Shown in pieces: positions 50,633 to 60,620 of a DNA stretch of 64,000 bases. Origin of the DNA: CBDHFN01 sp965262605 (GTDB lineage Bacteria; Pseudomonadota; Alphaproteobacteria; JASGCL01). Where the stretch lies: assembly GCA_965262605.1 (NCBI GenBank), contig CBDHFN010000003.1, positions 868,001 through 932,000 on the forward strand. Direction: 5' to 3'. The position numbers were made by a program, and so were the translations under genes. The notes beneath the pieces were generated by a model. The model saw only the letters and a list, made by a program, of their open reading frames with translations. It was not told the origin of the DNA and made no database searches. The stretch's first letter is position 1; each line of letters opens with the position of its first letter.

Positions 50633-51229
50633 TTAGATTTTTGTCATGGTTATTTCATTGCGTGAATGGCGATTAACTTGGTTATTAATGGATTGCCGTT
50701 TTACATCATTTCGGTGCCGTATAGTCAATGTAATTGCGCCAATCATCGCAACCAATAAAATCAACCCCGCCAATTGAAATTGATAAAAATAAGTCGTATA
50801 AAGCAAGCTGCCTAATGCTTCGGTATTATTTAAAGATAAATCAGCGGAATTAGATGCCGTTTTTGCAATTTCATTCGGTAAATTTTCCAATTGCGAAAAT
50901 ACAAATAATAATTCCATAAATACCACACCACCCAATGTAATCCCTAATGGAAAATTGCGCTTAACCTTGGATTTTATTGTTTCTTGCGATACATCTAACA
51001 TCATGACCACGAATAAAAATAACACAGCAACCGCGCCAACATACACAACAATTAATAACATGGCTAAAAATTCGGCTTCAATCAGAATAAATAAAACCGC
51101 GGCATTAAAAAAACCGAAAATTAGAAATAATACAGAATGAACGGGATTGCGCAACGAAACAACCAAAGTCGCCGAAGCAATTAATAATAATGAGGCTATC
51201 CAAAATAATATACTGACTAAGGGTATCAT
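50633..51229 (-). CDS. nuoJ: NADH-quinone oxidoreductase subunit J
   Basis: A 198-residue membrane subunit of complex I with five hydrophobic helices. Family signatures are NPVHSVLFLI in helix 2 and FLAMLLIVVYVGAVAVLFLFVVMM in helix 3, which holds the pi-bulge region important for the redox-coupled switch. A polar, asparagine-rich C-terminal tail extends beyond the last helix. It lies between nuoI and nuoK with short spacers. Confidence 0.96.
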   Translation of the reverse strand: MIPLVSILFWIASLLLIASATLVVSLRNPVHSVLFLIFGFFNAAVLFILIEAEFLAMLLIVVYVGAVAVLFLFVVMMLDVSQETIKSKVKRNFPLGITLGGVVFMELLFVFSQLENLPNEIAKTASNSADLSLNNTEALGSLLYTTYFYQFQLAGLILLVAMIGAITLTIRHRNDVKRQSINNQVNRHSRNEITMTKI

Positions 51230-51237
51230 TGTGTTTC

Positions 51238-51717
51238 CTATCTGTAATTTTTATCGGCATGAAGATTAGCGGCGATTTGCGATTCCCACCTATCGCCATT
51301 ATTCAATAATTTTGCTTTATTATAAATTAATTCTTGCTTAGTGTAAGTGGCAAATTCAAAATTTGGACCCTCAACAATCGCGTCAACTGGGCATGCTTCT
51401 TGGCATAAACCGCAATAAATACACTTGACCATATCAATATCATATCTTGTTGTGCGTCTTGACCCATCGCTTCTTGCTTCAGCTTCAATGGTGATAGCTT
51501 GCGCGGGGCAGACGGCTTCGCATAATTTGCACGCAATACATCGTTCTTCGCCATTGGCATATCTTCGCAACGCATGTTCGCCACGAAATCTTGGCGATAA
51601 TTTGCCCTTTTCATATGGGTAATTAATAGTATATTTTGGACGAAACATCACCCGCAAGGTTAAAAATAAACCTTGTATTAATTCCAATAAAAATAAACTC
51701 TTCACTGATTGATACAT
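51238..51717 (-). CDS. nuoI: NADH-quinone oxidoreductase subunit I
   Basis: The 159-residue peripheral-arm subunit carries two 4Fe-4S clusters (N6a, N6b), passing electrons towards quinone. Both cysteine motifs are intact: CIACKLCEAVCPAQ and CIYCGLCQEACPVD. The start at 51717 (MYQSVKSLFLLEL) gives the normal length; an in-frame upstream start at 51768 would reach into the gap with nuoH and is rejected. It lies 58 bases after nuoH. Confidence 0.96.
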   Translation of the reverse strand: MYQSVKSLFLLELIQGLFLTLRVMFRPKYTINYPYEKGKLSPRFRGEHALRRYANGEERCIACKLCEAVCPAQAITIEAEARSDGSRRTTRYDIDMVKCIYCGLCQEACPVDAIVEGPNFEFATYTKQELIYNKAKLLNNGDRWESQIAANLHADKNYR

Positions 51718-51775
51718 TTTTCTCACTTTTCTGTTAAATTTTAGCATATTTTGCCAAAATTGCAACATAATAATA

Positions 51776-52831
51776 TTACGATTTAATTGGCAACCAATCC
51801 ATATAAACCAACACGGACGAAGTTAAAACCAACCAAAATAATGAAAATGGCAGAAATACCTTCCAGCCCAAACGCATTAATTGGTCATATCTATATCTTG
51901 GAAAAGTGGCGCGCACCCATAAAAATATAAATAAAACAAAGCATATTTTAATAATCAACCAAATTGGCGAAGGAATCCAATTAAATAAGGGTATATCCAT
52001 AATCGGCAACCAACCACCTAAGAATAATATTGATGTTATTGCGCTCATTAAAATCATATTTGCATATTCGCCCAAGAAAAATAAAGCAAATGTCATGGAA
52101 GAATATTCAACATTATACCCCGCCACTAATTCAGCTTCCGCTTCGGGCAAGTCAAACGGCGCGCGGTTTGTTTCAGCCAAGGCAGAAATAATAAAAATGA
52201 TAAACATTGGGAACAAAGGAATCGCAAACCAGATTTTCTTTTGCGCCACGACAATTTCTGATAAATTTAATGAACCAACGCAAACAAGCACGCTGACCAT
52301 CACAAAACCAATGGAAACTTCATATGAAACCATTTGCGCCGCCGAACGCAACGCCCCCAAAAAAGCATATTGCGAATTGGAAGCCCAACCCGCAATGATA
52401 ATACCATAAACCCCCAAAGATGATATAGCAAATAAATATAATACCCCAACATTGATATTGGAAAGCACAAGCCCTTCGCCAAAGGGGATAACCGCCCATG
52501 CGATTAAAGCCAAAACAAATGTAATGACGGGCGCTAAAACAAATAAAAATTTATTAGATTTTGTGGGGATAATTGTTTCCTTTAGCATTAATTTCAAGCC
52601 ATCGGCAATGGGTTGCAACAAGCCAAAAGGTCCAACCACATTGGGACCTTTGCGATATTGCATCCAGCCAATGACTTTTCGTTCCGCTAAAGTTAAATAA
52701 GCAACCCCCAATAATAACGGCACCACAATACATAAAATTGCAATCACCACCATAATTAAAGGCAATAAAACACTTTGCCATATTGGTTCAGCGGACACAC
52801 CGACTAATTGACCGAAAATCCATTCAAACAT
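51776..52831 (-). CDS. nuoH: NADH-quinone oxidoreductase subunit H
   Basis: A 351-residue membrane subunit of complex I forming much of the quinone chamber. It has about eight helices, with the conserved LAERKVIGWMQYRKGPNVVGP loop after helix 1 and AETNRAPFDLPEAEAELVAGYN in the quinone-site loop. Its start overlaps the nuoG end by 8 bases. Length and motifs are normal. Confidence 0.97.
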   Translation of the reverse strand: MFEWIFGQLVGVSAEPIWQSVLLPLIMVVIAILCIVVPLLLGVAYLTLAERKVIGWMQYRKGPNVVGPFGLLQPIADGLKLMLKETIIPTKSNKFLFVLAPVITFVLALIAWAVIPFGEGLVLSNINVGVLYLFAISSLGVYGIIIAGWASNSQYAFLGALRSAAQMVSYEVSIGFVMVSVLVCVGSLNLSEIVVAQKKIWFAIPLFPMFIIFIISALAETNRAPFDLPEAEAELVAGYNVEYSSMTFALFFLGEYANMILMSAITSILFLGGWLPIMDIPLFNWIPSPIWLIIKICFVLFIFLWVRATFPRYRYDQLMRLGWKVFLPFSLFWLVLTSSVLVYMDWLPIKS

Positions 52832-54836
52832 TTTTGCCTCCTAATTCATGGGCGCAAATTGCCATAGTCGGTGATGCCCGTGAAATAGCGCATGATAAAT
52901 AAAAATTATACTCGCTTGCGTGAATTTCACCCGCTAATTTTTTTGCCTTGCCCGAAGATTTAGGCGTTATAATTGGAATTAATTCATTAATGCCCGCAAA
53001 AAAATTATGATTTTTAATCATTTGCGATTGCAATTCTTCGCCATTGCTAAACCCTAAACTAATATTAAGTTTTTGCGCAATGCCGATTAAAATTTGCCCA
53101 TCATTAAGGGCTTGACCGGGGGCAAAAACCGCCCGATTCGTGCGTTGCACGCGCCCTTCGGTATTTAAATAAGTTGCAGATTTTTCGGTATAAGCCGCGC
53201 TTGGCAGAATAATATCCGCCAAATGCGCACCAATATCACCATGATGCCCCTGATAAATTACCAAAGCATCGCCAAAATCGCCCGATTGAATATTTTCATC
53301 AACCCCCGCAAGAAACACAAGCTTGATTTTACCATTTTGTGCGTCTTTTTTAATTTGTTGCAAACCACCATCGCTTTGATAGCCAAGCACCATCGCGCCA
53401 ATTCGTCCAATTGCGCTATGCAAATAATTATATACTGGTTTATCATTGCCATATTTTGTTTCAATCAAGCGTATATTATGAAGAATATCATGCCAATCGG
53501 CTAATTTACTGAGTGATTCGCCCGTAATTATCAAGGGGTTTTGTGCGCCCTCAATATATTTGCCATCTAAAATTTCATTAAGCACGCTAATATCTTGCCC
53601 TAAATGCGTATATTTATAGGTTAAATCAGGTTTGTCAGCCCCGATATAATAAATTTTACATTTCCCCGTTAAATAAATTTTGCGTATGCGCGCATTTAAT
53701 ACGGGCGCGATTTTGCGGGGATTAATCCCCGCCAAAAGAATAAAATCAGCCGATTCAATGCCTTTTATTTGGGAATTCATGATATAATTACTTACATCGC
53801 CATTAATATTTTCATCGGCAATGCGCGATTCAAATCTTGTCGCGCCAATTTTGCCAAATAACGATTTTAAGGCAAATAAATTTTCGCAATCAACTTGATT
53901 GCCCGCAATAACCGCAATTTCATCTGGTTGCACGCTGGATATTTTCAAACCCACTAAGTCAATGGCTTGCGTGTTGCTGATGGCGTGGAATTTTCCCGAT
54001 TCTTTGTGATAAGCTTTGTCAAGTCGTTGATTTTTTAAGCCATCGCACGCGAATCTTGTTTTATCAGAAATCCATTCTTCGTTAATATCTTCGTTTAATC
54101 TTGGTAAGATTCTTAATACTTCATTGCCGCGTGAATCAATGCGGATATTTGCGCCCATGGCATCTAAAACATCAATAGATTCAGTCTTCACCAATTCCCA
54201 AGGACGGGCATGAAATTTATAAGGCTTTGAAGTAAGCGCGCCCACGGGGCATAAATCAATTAAATTGCCCGATAATTCCGAATCAATAGCTTGTTCAATT
54301 GTGGATATTTCGGCATGTTCGCCGCGTCCCAATAAGCCAATCGCATCTACACCTGCGACTTCGGTTGCGAATCGCACGCAACGGGTGCAATGGATACATC
54401 TTGTCATCACCGTGTTGACTAATGGTCCCATATTTTTATCGGCAACCGCCCGTTTTGGTTCATCAAATCGTGAAAAAGCGCGCCCATAGCCCATGGCTTG
54501 GTCTTGCAAGTCGCATTCGCCGCCTTGGTCGCAAATTGGGCAATCCAAAGGGTGATTCATTAATAAAAATTCCATCACGCCTTGACGGGCTTTAACAACC
54601 ATATCCGTATTGGTAAAAATTTCCATATTTTCACTGACGGGAAGTGCGCAACTGGCTTGGGGTTTTGGTGGTCCGGGTTTTACTTCAACCAAGCACATAC
54701 GGCAATTACCCGCAATAGACAATCGTTCATGATAGCAAAAACGCGGAATTTCAATTCCTGCTTGTTCGCATGCTTGCAACACGGTCATGCCCGCTTGCAC
54801 TTCTAATTCATTGCCGTTTACTTTGACTTTGGTCAT
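52824..54836 (-). CDS. nuoG: NADH-quinone oxidoreductase subunit G
   Basis: A 670-residue iron-sulphur subunit of complex I. The N-terminal ferredoxin-like domain has the 2Fe-2S cysteines (CYHERLSIAGNCRMC), followed by a His/Cys cluster segment (HPLDCPICDQGGECDLQ) and a 4Fe-4S pair (RCIHCTRC, LIDLCPVGAL); a molybdopterin-oxidoreductase-like domain without cofactor follows. It is the first nuo gene of this run: nuoA-F are not upstream, where divergent ftsH lies after a 157-base gap. The rest of complex I must be encoded elsewhere. Confidence 0.96.
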   Translation of the reverse strand: MTKVKVNGNELEVQAGMTVLQACEQAGIEIPRFCYHERLSIAGNCRMCLVEVKPGPPKPQASCALPVSENMEIFTNTDMVVKARQGVMEFLLMNHPLDCPICDQGGECDLQDQAMGYGRAFSRFDEPKRAVADKNMGPLVNTVMTRCIHCTRCVRFATEVAGVDAIGLLGRGEHAEISTIEQAIDSELSGNLIDLCPVGALTSKPYKFHARPWELVKTESIDVLDAMGANIRIDSRGNEVLRILPRLNEDINEEWISDKTRFACDGLKNQRLDKAYHKESGKFHAISNTQAIDLVGLKISSVQPDEIAVIAGNQVDCENLFALKSLFGKIGATRFESRIADENINGDVSNYIMNSQIKGIESADFILLAGINPRKIAPVLNARIRKIYLTGKCKIYYIGADKPDLTYKYTHLGQDISVLNEILDGKYIEGAQNPLIITGESLSKLADWHDILHNIRLIETKYGNDKPVYNYLHSAIGRIGAMVLGYQSDGGLQQIKKDAQNGKIKLVFLAGVDENIQSGDFGDALVIYQGHHGDIGAHLADIILPSAAYTEKSATYLNTEGRVQRTNRAVFAPGQALNDGQILIGIAQKLNISLGFSNGEELQSQMIKNHNFFAGINELIPIITPKSSGKAKKLAGEIHASEYNFYLSCAISRASPTMAICAHELGGKNV

Positions 54837-54935
54837 GATAATCCATAATTTCCATTTACATTATTTTAATTTAATTATTTAGCATTATTTTTTTTGTAAA
54901 GCAAGAATTTATTTTTTTTCATTCAACTTAGGCAC

Positions 54936-54964
54936 TTGACTTTATGGTTATGAATAATTATTAT
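54936..54964 (+). promoter_or_regulatory. Putative sigma-70 promoter of ftsH
   Basis: TTGACT (54936-54941) and TATTAT (54959-54964) are separated by exactly 17 bases and lie about 30 bases before the ftsH start, in the gap between divergent nuoG and ftsH. This is close to the consensus -35/-10 pair and the best promoter match I found in the window. AAGAGGA serves as ribosome-binding site. Confidence 0.65.
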
Positions 54965-54993
54965 CACTTAATATCAGACAACAAGAGGATATA

Positions 54994-56889
54994 ATGCAAA
55001 TTAATATAAAAACTATTTTAATATGGTTAGCAGTTGTAATTGGTTTAATTACTTTTTATAATATGATTGGTTCAGGAAAAAATTTAGCCGATGGCGGTGC
55101 CATTGATTATTCTGAATTTAATAAACAAGTTCAATCACAAAATGTCAATGATGTTTCGCTTAATGGGCGGCATATTTTGGGGCATTATAAATCAGGGCAA
55201 GCTTTTCGCACCTATGCGCCCGAAAATGATTTAAACTTAATACCTAATTTAACCCAAAGTGGCGTAGCCATTAAAGTAATCCCCCCCGAAGATAATTCAA
55301 GTTCGTTATTTTCCATATTTATTCAATGGTTTCCCATGTTGCTGTTTGTCGGTATTTGGATATTCTTTATGCGTCAAATGAACGGCGGTGGCAAAGGTGG
55401 CGTTATGGGTTTTGGCAAATCAAAAGCAAAATTATTAACCGAACATACGGGTAAAAAAACTTTTGCCGATGTTGCGGGCATTGAAGAGGCAAAACAAGAA
55501 TTATACGAAATTGTGGAATTTTTGAAACAACCGCAAAAATTTACTTCTTTGGGTGGCAAAATTCCTAAAGGCGTGTTATTAATGGGACCTCCGGGCACGG
55601 GTAAAACTTTGATTGCGCGCGCGGTTGCGGGCGAAGCCAATGTGCCGTTTTTTTCCATCAGCGGTTCAGATTTCGTGGAAATGTTTGTCGGTGTTGGCGC
55701 ATCACGGGTGCGTGATATGTTTGAACAAGGCAAGAAAAACGCGCCTTGCATCATATTTATTGACGAAATTGACGCGGTTGGGCGGCATCGTGGCACGGGT
55801 ATGGGCGGCGGTAATGACGAACGCGAACAGACTCTTAACCAAATTTTAGTTGAAATGGACGGGTTTGAATCTAACGAAGGGGTAATTATTGTCGCGGCAA
55901 CGAATCGCCCCGATGTGCTTGACCCTGCGTTATTGCGTCCGGGGCGCTTTGACAGGCAAGTTGTCGTGCCAAACCCAGACATAAAAGGGCGCGAAGCCAT
56001 TCTTAAAGTGCATTTAAAAAATATTCCTAAAATCGCGCCCGATGTTGACCCTGTTGTTATTGCGCGGGGCACTCCGGGGTTTTCAGGGGCGGATTTAGCC
56101 AATTTAATTAACGAAGCAGCCTTATTGGCGGTGCGCCGTGATAGAAAAATGGTTACCATGCGCGAACTTGAAGATGCTAAAGACAAAGTTATGATGGGGT
56201 CTGAACGGCGTTCCATGGTGATGAGTGATGGCGAGAAAAAACTCACCGCCTATCACGAAGCGGGACATGCTGTGATTATGATGCACGCCAAGGGGCATGA
56301 ACCATTGCATAAAGTAACGATTATTCCGCGGGGTAGAGCTTTGGGTGTAACTTTTGCACTTCCAGAGCGCGACCGATTATCAATGTCATTTATGGAACTT
56401 AAAGCCCAATTAGCCAGCCTTTTTGGTGGCAGAGTTGCCGAAGAAATGATTTTTGGCAAGGAAAATATTACCACTGGCGCGTCCAATGATATTCAACAAG
56501 CAACAAAACTTGCCAGACGCATGGTAACCGAATTTGGTTTTTCTGATGCGCTTGGACCCTTGCGCTATACGGATACGGACGAAGATTTATTTGGCGGTCA
56601 TGCTTCGCCAAGCCGTAAAAACCTCTCCGATGATACGACAAGCATCATTGACAAGGAAATTCGCAAATTAGTTGAAGGGGGCGAAAGCGAAGCGCGCCGA
56701 ATTTTAGCGGAATATAATAACGAGCTGGAAATTATCGCCCAAGGATTATTGGAACATGAAACGCTTACCCGTGCGGATATTGACAGCTTAATCGCAACTG
56801 GGAATTTACCGCAACCACCGAAAAATGCGAATGTCAAAAGCAGTTCATTCCAAATGCCTAACTCCGATGAAGCCACAGCTAACGCATGA
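54994..56889 (+). CDS. ftsH: ATP-dependent zinc metalloprotease FtsH
   Basis: Membrane-bound AAA+ protease that removes misassembled membrane proteins and regulatory targets. The 631-residue protein has two N-terminal membrane segments (about residues 5-25 and 105-125), the Walker A GPPGTGKT (198-205), Walker B IIFIDEID, the second region of homology ATNRPDVLDPALLRPGRFD and the zinc site HEAGH with H421 and H425. The start is ATG. It overlaps pth by 4 bases. Confidence 0.97.
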   Translation: MQINIKTILIWLAVVIGLITFYNMIGSGKNLADGGAIDYSEFNKQVQSQNVNDVSLNGRHILGHYKSGQAFRTYAPENDLNLIPNLTQSGVAIKVIPPEDNSSSLFSIFIQWFPMLLFVGIWIFFMRQMNGGGKGGVMGFGKSKAKLLTEHTGKKTFADVAGIEEAKQELYEIVEFLKQPQKFTSLGGKIPKGVLLMGPPGTGKTLIARAVAGEANVPFFSISGSDFVEMFVGVGASRVRDMFEQGKKNAPCIIFIDEIDAVGRHRGTGMGGGNDEREQTLNQILVEMDGFESNEGVIIVAATNRPDVLDPALLRPGRFDRQVVVPNPDIKGREAILKVHLKNIPKIAPDVDPVVIARGTPGFSGADLANLINEAALLAVRRDRKMVTMRELEDAKDKVMMGSERRSMVMSDGEKKLTAYHEAGHAVIMMHAKGHEPLHKVTIIPRGRALGVTFALPERDRLSMSFMELKAQLASLFGGRVAEEMIFGKENITTGASNDIQQATKLARRMVTEFGFSDALGPLRYTDTDEDLFGGHASPSRKNLSDDTTSIIDKEIRKLVEGGESEARRILAEYNNELEIIAQGLLEHETLTRADIDSLIATGNLPQPPKNANVKSSSFQMPNSDEATANA

Positions 56890-57431
56890 AATTATTCGTG
56901 GGCTTGGGCAATTATGGTGCAAAATATGACGGAAATCGCCATAATATCGGATTTATGGTCATTGATGAAATAATGGCGCAATTTGGCGATGGGGTTTGGC
57001 AAAAAAACTTTCATGGCTTGGTTGGCAAGGTAAATATTGACGGGCAAAAATATTTATTGCTAAAACCGCAAACTTATATGAATTTATCGGGGCAATCGGT
57101 GCAATCGTGCATGGCGTTTTATCAATGGCAAAGCCAAGATATTTGCGTGTTTCACGATGAAATTGATATTGACTTTGGTAAAATGAAAATGAAAATCGGC
57201 GGCGGCAGCGGCGGACATAATGGCATTAAAGACATTGATGCGCGCATCGGCAAAGAATATTGGCGCGTGCGAATCGGCGTAGGTCACCCCGGTCATAAAG
57301 ATTTAGTTGCTGATTTCGTATTAAGCAATTTCACCAAGGACGAACAATCACAATTACCGCAAATTATCAAGCAAATCATGGATAAATCCCCGCAAATCAT
57401 CACTAAAAACATAAGCCAAGTTGGGTTTTGA
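56886..57431 (+). CDS. pth: Peptidyl-tRNA hydrolase
   Basis: Releases peptides from peptidyl-tRNA dropped during translation. The 181-residue protein has the N-terminal LFVGLGNYG, catalytic H19 in NRHNIGF, the conserved LLKPQTYMNLSG and the FHDEIDI aspartate. Its start overlaps the ftsH stop. Downstream, after 43 bases, lies a restriction-modification-type gene. Length is slightly short of the usual 185-195 but complete. Confidence 0.95.
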   Translation: MKLFVGLGNYGAKYDGNRHNIGFMVIDEIMAQFGDGVWQKNFHGLVGKVNIDGQKYLLLKPQTYMNLSGQSVQSCMAFYQWQSQDICVFHDEIDIDFGKMKMKIGGGSGGHNGIKDIDARIGKEYWRVRIGVGHPGHKDLVADFVLSNFTKDEQSQLPQIIKQIMDKSPQIITKNISQVGF

Positions 57432-57474
57432 AATTTTTCTTGCATTTATAAACGAACCAAGTTAGTTTTAAAAT

Positions 57475-60400
57475 ATGAAAATAAAGCTTGCAATTGAAAA
57501 TTATATGAATGAAATCGCGAAACATGGAAAAGATTCGCGTGAAATTATTCACCGCACGGCTTTTGAAAATTTGATAAATAATGTGCAATTGCCAAAACTT
57601 AAAATTACAATTACCCAAGAATCAAGAGTTCAAGATGATATAACTAAACAAACAAACAGCACGCCAGATTTTTTTGTTTATAAAAATGACCATACCCATT
57701 TTGTAAGTTTGGTGGGTTTAATTGAATGTAAAAAACCTTCATTTGCGATTGAAGATTTAATTTCAAGTAATCAAATATCAAAATATAATGAAGTTTGCCC
57801 AAATATCATAGTTACTAACTATCGTGAGTTTATTTTGTTGAATAACGGACGCAAAGTAGGAGATAAAATTATTTTGCTTGATAGTAATATGGAAATACAA
57901 AATGGTGAGATTGAGAAATTTATAAATTTATTATATGCTTTTTATCAATATGAATATGAGCAAATTCGCACAAAAAACCAATTAGCAAAGCACCTAGCAA
58001 GAGTAAGCTTTTATTATGCAAAATCATTGCGTGAATTTTTTTTAGAAGAAAATAATAAAAACCATCATTATTTTGATAAATTATTAAAACTTTTTACGGA
58101 ATACCGCGATTCAATGCACTATGAGTTTGATAAGGTAGAATTTTGTGATATTTACGCGCAATCTTTGGCATATGGACTTTGCATTGCCCGTATAGATACT
58201 CGGCTTAAATTTAAAGAAGATACAATTTGTTATTTAGAATATATCCCTGATGAATATAGCATTTTAATAGAATTTTTATCAAAAGCATGGGTGATTAAAT
58301 CTAGTTATCTGCCAACCAGTATTCTTCTTAGCTTAAGAATGACAGTGCAACAACTTAATCAAATTGATAGTAGTTTAATTGAGCAAGAAATCTTAAAAGC
58401 AGATTTTGATAATAATAGCATTGCAACATATTTATATGAAGAATTTCTTAAAGAATATGATATATTAAGAGAAACAGAAAAACGCAAAGAAAATGGTGTA
58501 TATTATACCCCCAAGGAGGCAACTAATTTTATTGTTAGAAGTGTAAATTATTTAATAAAATCAATGCTTAATATGCAAGAAGGTTATTTGCATAGCGATG
58601 TAAAATTATTAGACTTTGCGTGCGGAACTGGAACTTTTTTAAATAGCGTGATTGATGAAATAATTCCCATGCAAAATAATTTAGACGATATACAGAAAAC
58701 TCAAATTAAAAATAAGATTTTAGCTGATTTTTATGGATTTGAGTTGTTGTTCACGCCATATATCGTTGCTCATACTATTTTACGAAAGAAGCTTGCAAAT
58801 TTAGGCGTGCATCTTGACGCAAATGAAAATTTGGGTATTTATTTAACAAATACTTTGGTTATTGAAAATACTGATAAAACTAAAGATTTATTTGATGAAT
58901 TAAAAAAAGAACACGAAAAAGCACTTTCAATAAAAAATAATAATGTTTTGGCGATTATTGGCAATCCGCCTTATCGTATTGGTAAAACTAAAATATTAAG
59001 CAAAGAAATTAATAAATTATTGCTTGATTATAAAGTTGGTTTAAATGAACAAAAAGATAAATTAAATGATATTTACATAAAATTTATTCGTTTTGCGCAA
59101 TGGAAAATTGACAAACAAAAACAAGGTATTTTTGGCATTATCGTTAATAATAGTTTTCTAAATGGACATTCCCATAAAATAATGCGTAAAAAACTAATTG
59201 AAAGCTTTAGCGATATTTATATTTTAAATTTACATGGCAACGCCAGTGAAGTTGGAAAAAATATTTTTGACATCAGGGTTGGAGTTTGTATAGTTTTTTT
59301 CATCAAAAGAGAGAATAAAATTGAAAAATCAATTAATTATTTTTCATCTTCTCAAAATGAAATTTATACAAGAGATGAAAAATTGCATTTTCTAAATAAT
59401 AATAATTTTTCTGATATTAATTGGACAAAATTAAACCCAATAGAAGAAAATGGTTTTTTATTTTTGCCAAGCGCATTTGATGAACATCAAAATGGTGAAA
59501 AAATCGCGCAATATAAGAAATTTTATACTTTAAGGAAAGAGGTATTTATTAATTTTGGTCCCGGAATTTCAACGAATAATGATAATGCAACGATTTTTTA
59601 TAGCAAGGAATCCCTTAATGATTTTTATGAAAAAATACGCATGGGAAATCCTGAAATCAAAGATATATTTAAAAGCAAAGATAATTGGGATGCAGAAAAA
59701 GCTTTGTTAGATTTAAGAACAAATTATAATCCAGTAAAAATCTTATATCGTCCATTTGATTTTCGTTGGACTTCATTAAGCAAAATGTCTGGTGGATTTA
59801 TTAATAGACCAAATTATAAAATTTTTAATAATATGAAAAATAATATGGGATTAGCATTTTCAAGAAATGGCGATTCAAATAATTATTTAAAGGCAATGGT
59901 GACAAGCGTGCCCGTAGATTTGCATTTTATAGGCGATACAAGTTTTTGCCCGCTTAATGTTGAATTACCCAATGGAAATAGTAATTTTACTGATGCAATT
60001 AAACAAATATTCACTTACGAGCAGCACGATAATATTATTTTTGCTTATATTTATGGAGTAATTTCATCACCACAATATTGGAGTAATTTTGGTAAATTAA
60101 TAAATAAATATCCAGCCATTCCAATAACGCGCGATGAATTGGTGTTTCGTAAATTTGCAAAATTAGGACAGAATTTGATAGATTGCCATTTATTGAAACC
60201 AGAGGCTTTGCAAGATAATAAAGTTTCTTGCAATTTTAACCCAATTGATAAAAAATTTGAAATTAGCAAAATTCATGAGCCCAAAGGAATCAATGAAATT
60301 CTAACTCTAGACTATGGGCAAGGTAAAACCATAGTTTTTAAGGGAATATCTGAATCAATTTATAATTTTAAAATTGGTGGCTATCGCCCAATTGACAAAT

Positions 60401-60546
60401 GGCTAAAATACAGGATAAGGGATAATCATACCCTTGTATTAGATGATTTAGTGCATATTAAAAATATGGCGATTGCAATTGCTAAAACTATTGAAATATT
60501 GAATTTGTTAAATGATTATAATCAAGAATTTTTAAGCGGGTTATAA
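57475..60546 (+). CDS. Fused nuclease/N6-adenine DNA methyltransferase (type IIG/ISP-like)
   Basis: A 1023-residue single-chain restriction-modification-like protein. The N-terminal part has a PD-(D/E)xK-type nuclease pattern: TPDFFVY (D65) and IECKK (E84, K86). A helical connector follows (about 130-320), then an adenine methyltransferase with the SAM motif DFACGTGTFL (380-389) and the catalytic NPPYRIG (497-503), preceded by GVYYTPKEATNF. The C-terminal part (about 700-1020), with ILYRPFDFRWT and NYKIFNNMKNN, resembles target-recognition regions of type ISP enzymes, but no helicase motor is seen. The gene is markedly more AT-rich than its neighbours and has no good ribosome-binding site, fitting acquisition by transfer between pth and hemC. 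Frame is intact. Confidence 0.85.
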   Translation: MKIKLAIENYMNEIAKHGKDSREIIHRTAFENLINNVQLPKLKITITQESRVQDDITKQTNSTPDFFVYKNDHTHFVSLVGLIECKKPSFAIEDLISSNQISKYNEVCPNIIVTNYREFILLNNGRKVGDKIILLDSNMEIQNGEIEKFINLLYAFYQYEYEQIRTKNQLAKHLARVSFYYAKSLREFFLEENNKNHHYFDKLLKLFTEYRDSMHYEFDKVEFCDIYAQSLAYGLCIARIDTRLKFKEDTICYLEYIPDEYSILIEFLSKAWVIKSSYLPTSILLSLRMTVQQLNQIDSSLIEQEILKADFDNNSIATYLYEEFLKEYDILRETEKRKENGVYYTPKEATNFIVRSVNYLIKSMLNMQEGYLHSDVKLLDFACGTGTFLNSVIDEIIPMQNNLDDIQKTQIKNKILADFYGFELLFTPYIVAHTILRKKLANLGVHLDANENLGIYLTNTLVIENTDKTKDLFDELKKEHEKALSIKNNNVLAIIGNPPYRIGKTKILSKEINKLLLDYKVGLNEQKDKLNDIYIKFIRFAQWKIDKQKQGIFGIIVNNSFLNGHSHKIMRKKLIESFSDIYILNLHGNASEVGKNIFDIRVGVCIVFFIKRENKIEKSINYFSSSQNEIYTRDEKLHFLNNNNFSDINWTKLNPIEENGFLFLPSAFDEHQNGEKIAQYKKFYTLRKEVFINFGPGISTNNDNATIFYSKESLNDFYEKIRMGNPEIKDIFKSKDNWDAEKALLDLRTNYNPVKILYRPFDFRWTSLSKMSGGFINRPNYKIFNNMKNNMGLAFSRNGDSNNYLKAMVTSVPVDLHFIGDTSFCPLNVELPNGNSNFTDAIKQIFTYEQHDNIIFAYIYGVISSPQYWSNFGKLINKYPAIPITRDELVFRKFAKLGQNLIDCHLLKPEALQDNKVSCNFNPIDKKFEISKIHEPKGINEILTLDYGQGKTIVFKGISESIYNFKIGGYRPIDKWLKYRIRDNHTLVLDDLVHIKNMAIAIAKTIEILNLLNDYNQEFLSGL

Positions 60547-60620
60547 AACTTTAATAAAAATCAATTTTTTGTAAAAAAAGACTTTAATTTAAATTTTTTT
60601 ATGATAAAACCCCATTAATT

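Noticed and set aside
55374..56246. 290-codon antisense frame opposite ftsH
   Set aside because: The serine/proline-rich product is the usual antisense shadow of a conserved AAA+ gene; ftsH on the plus strand has all its motifs.
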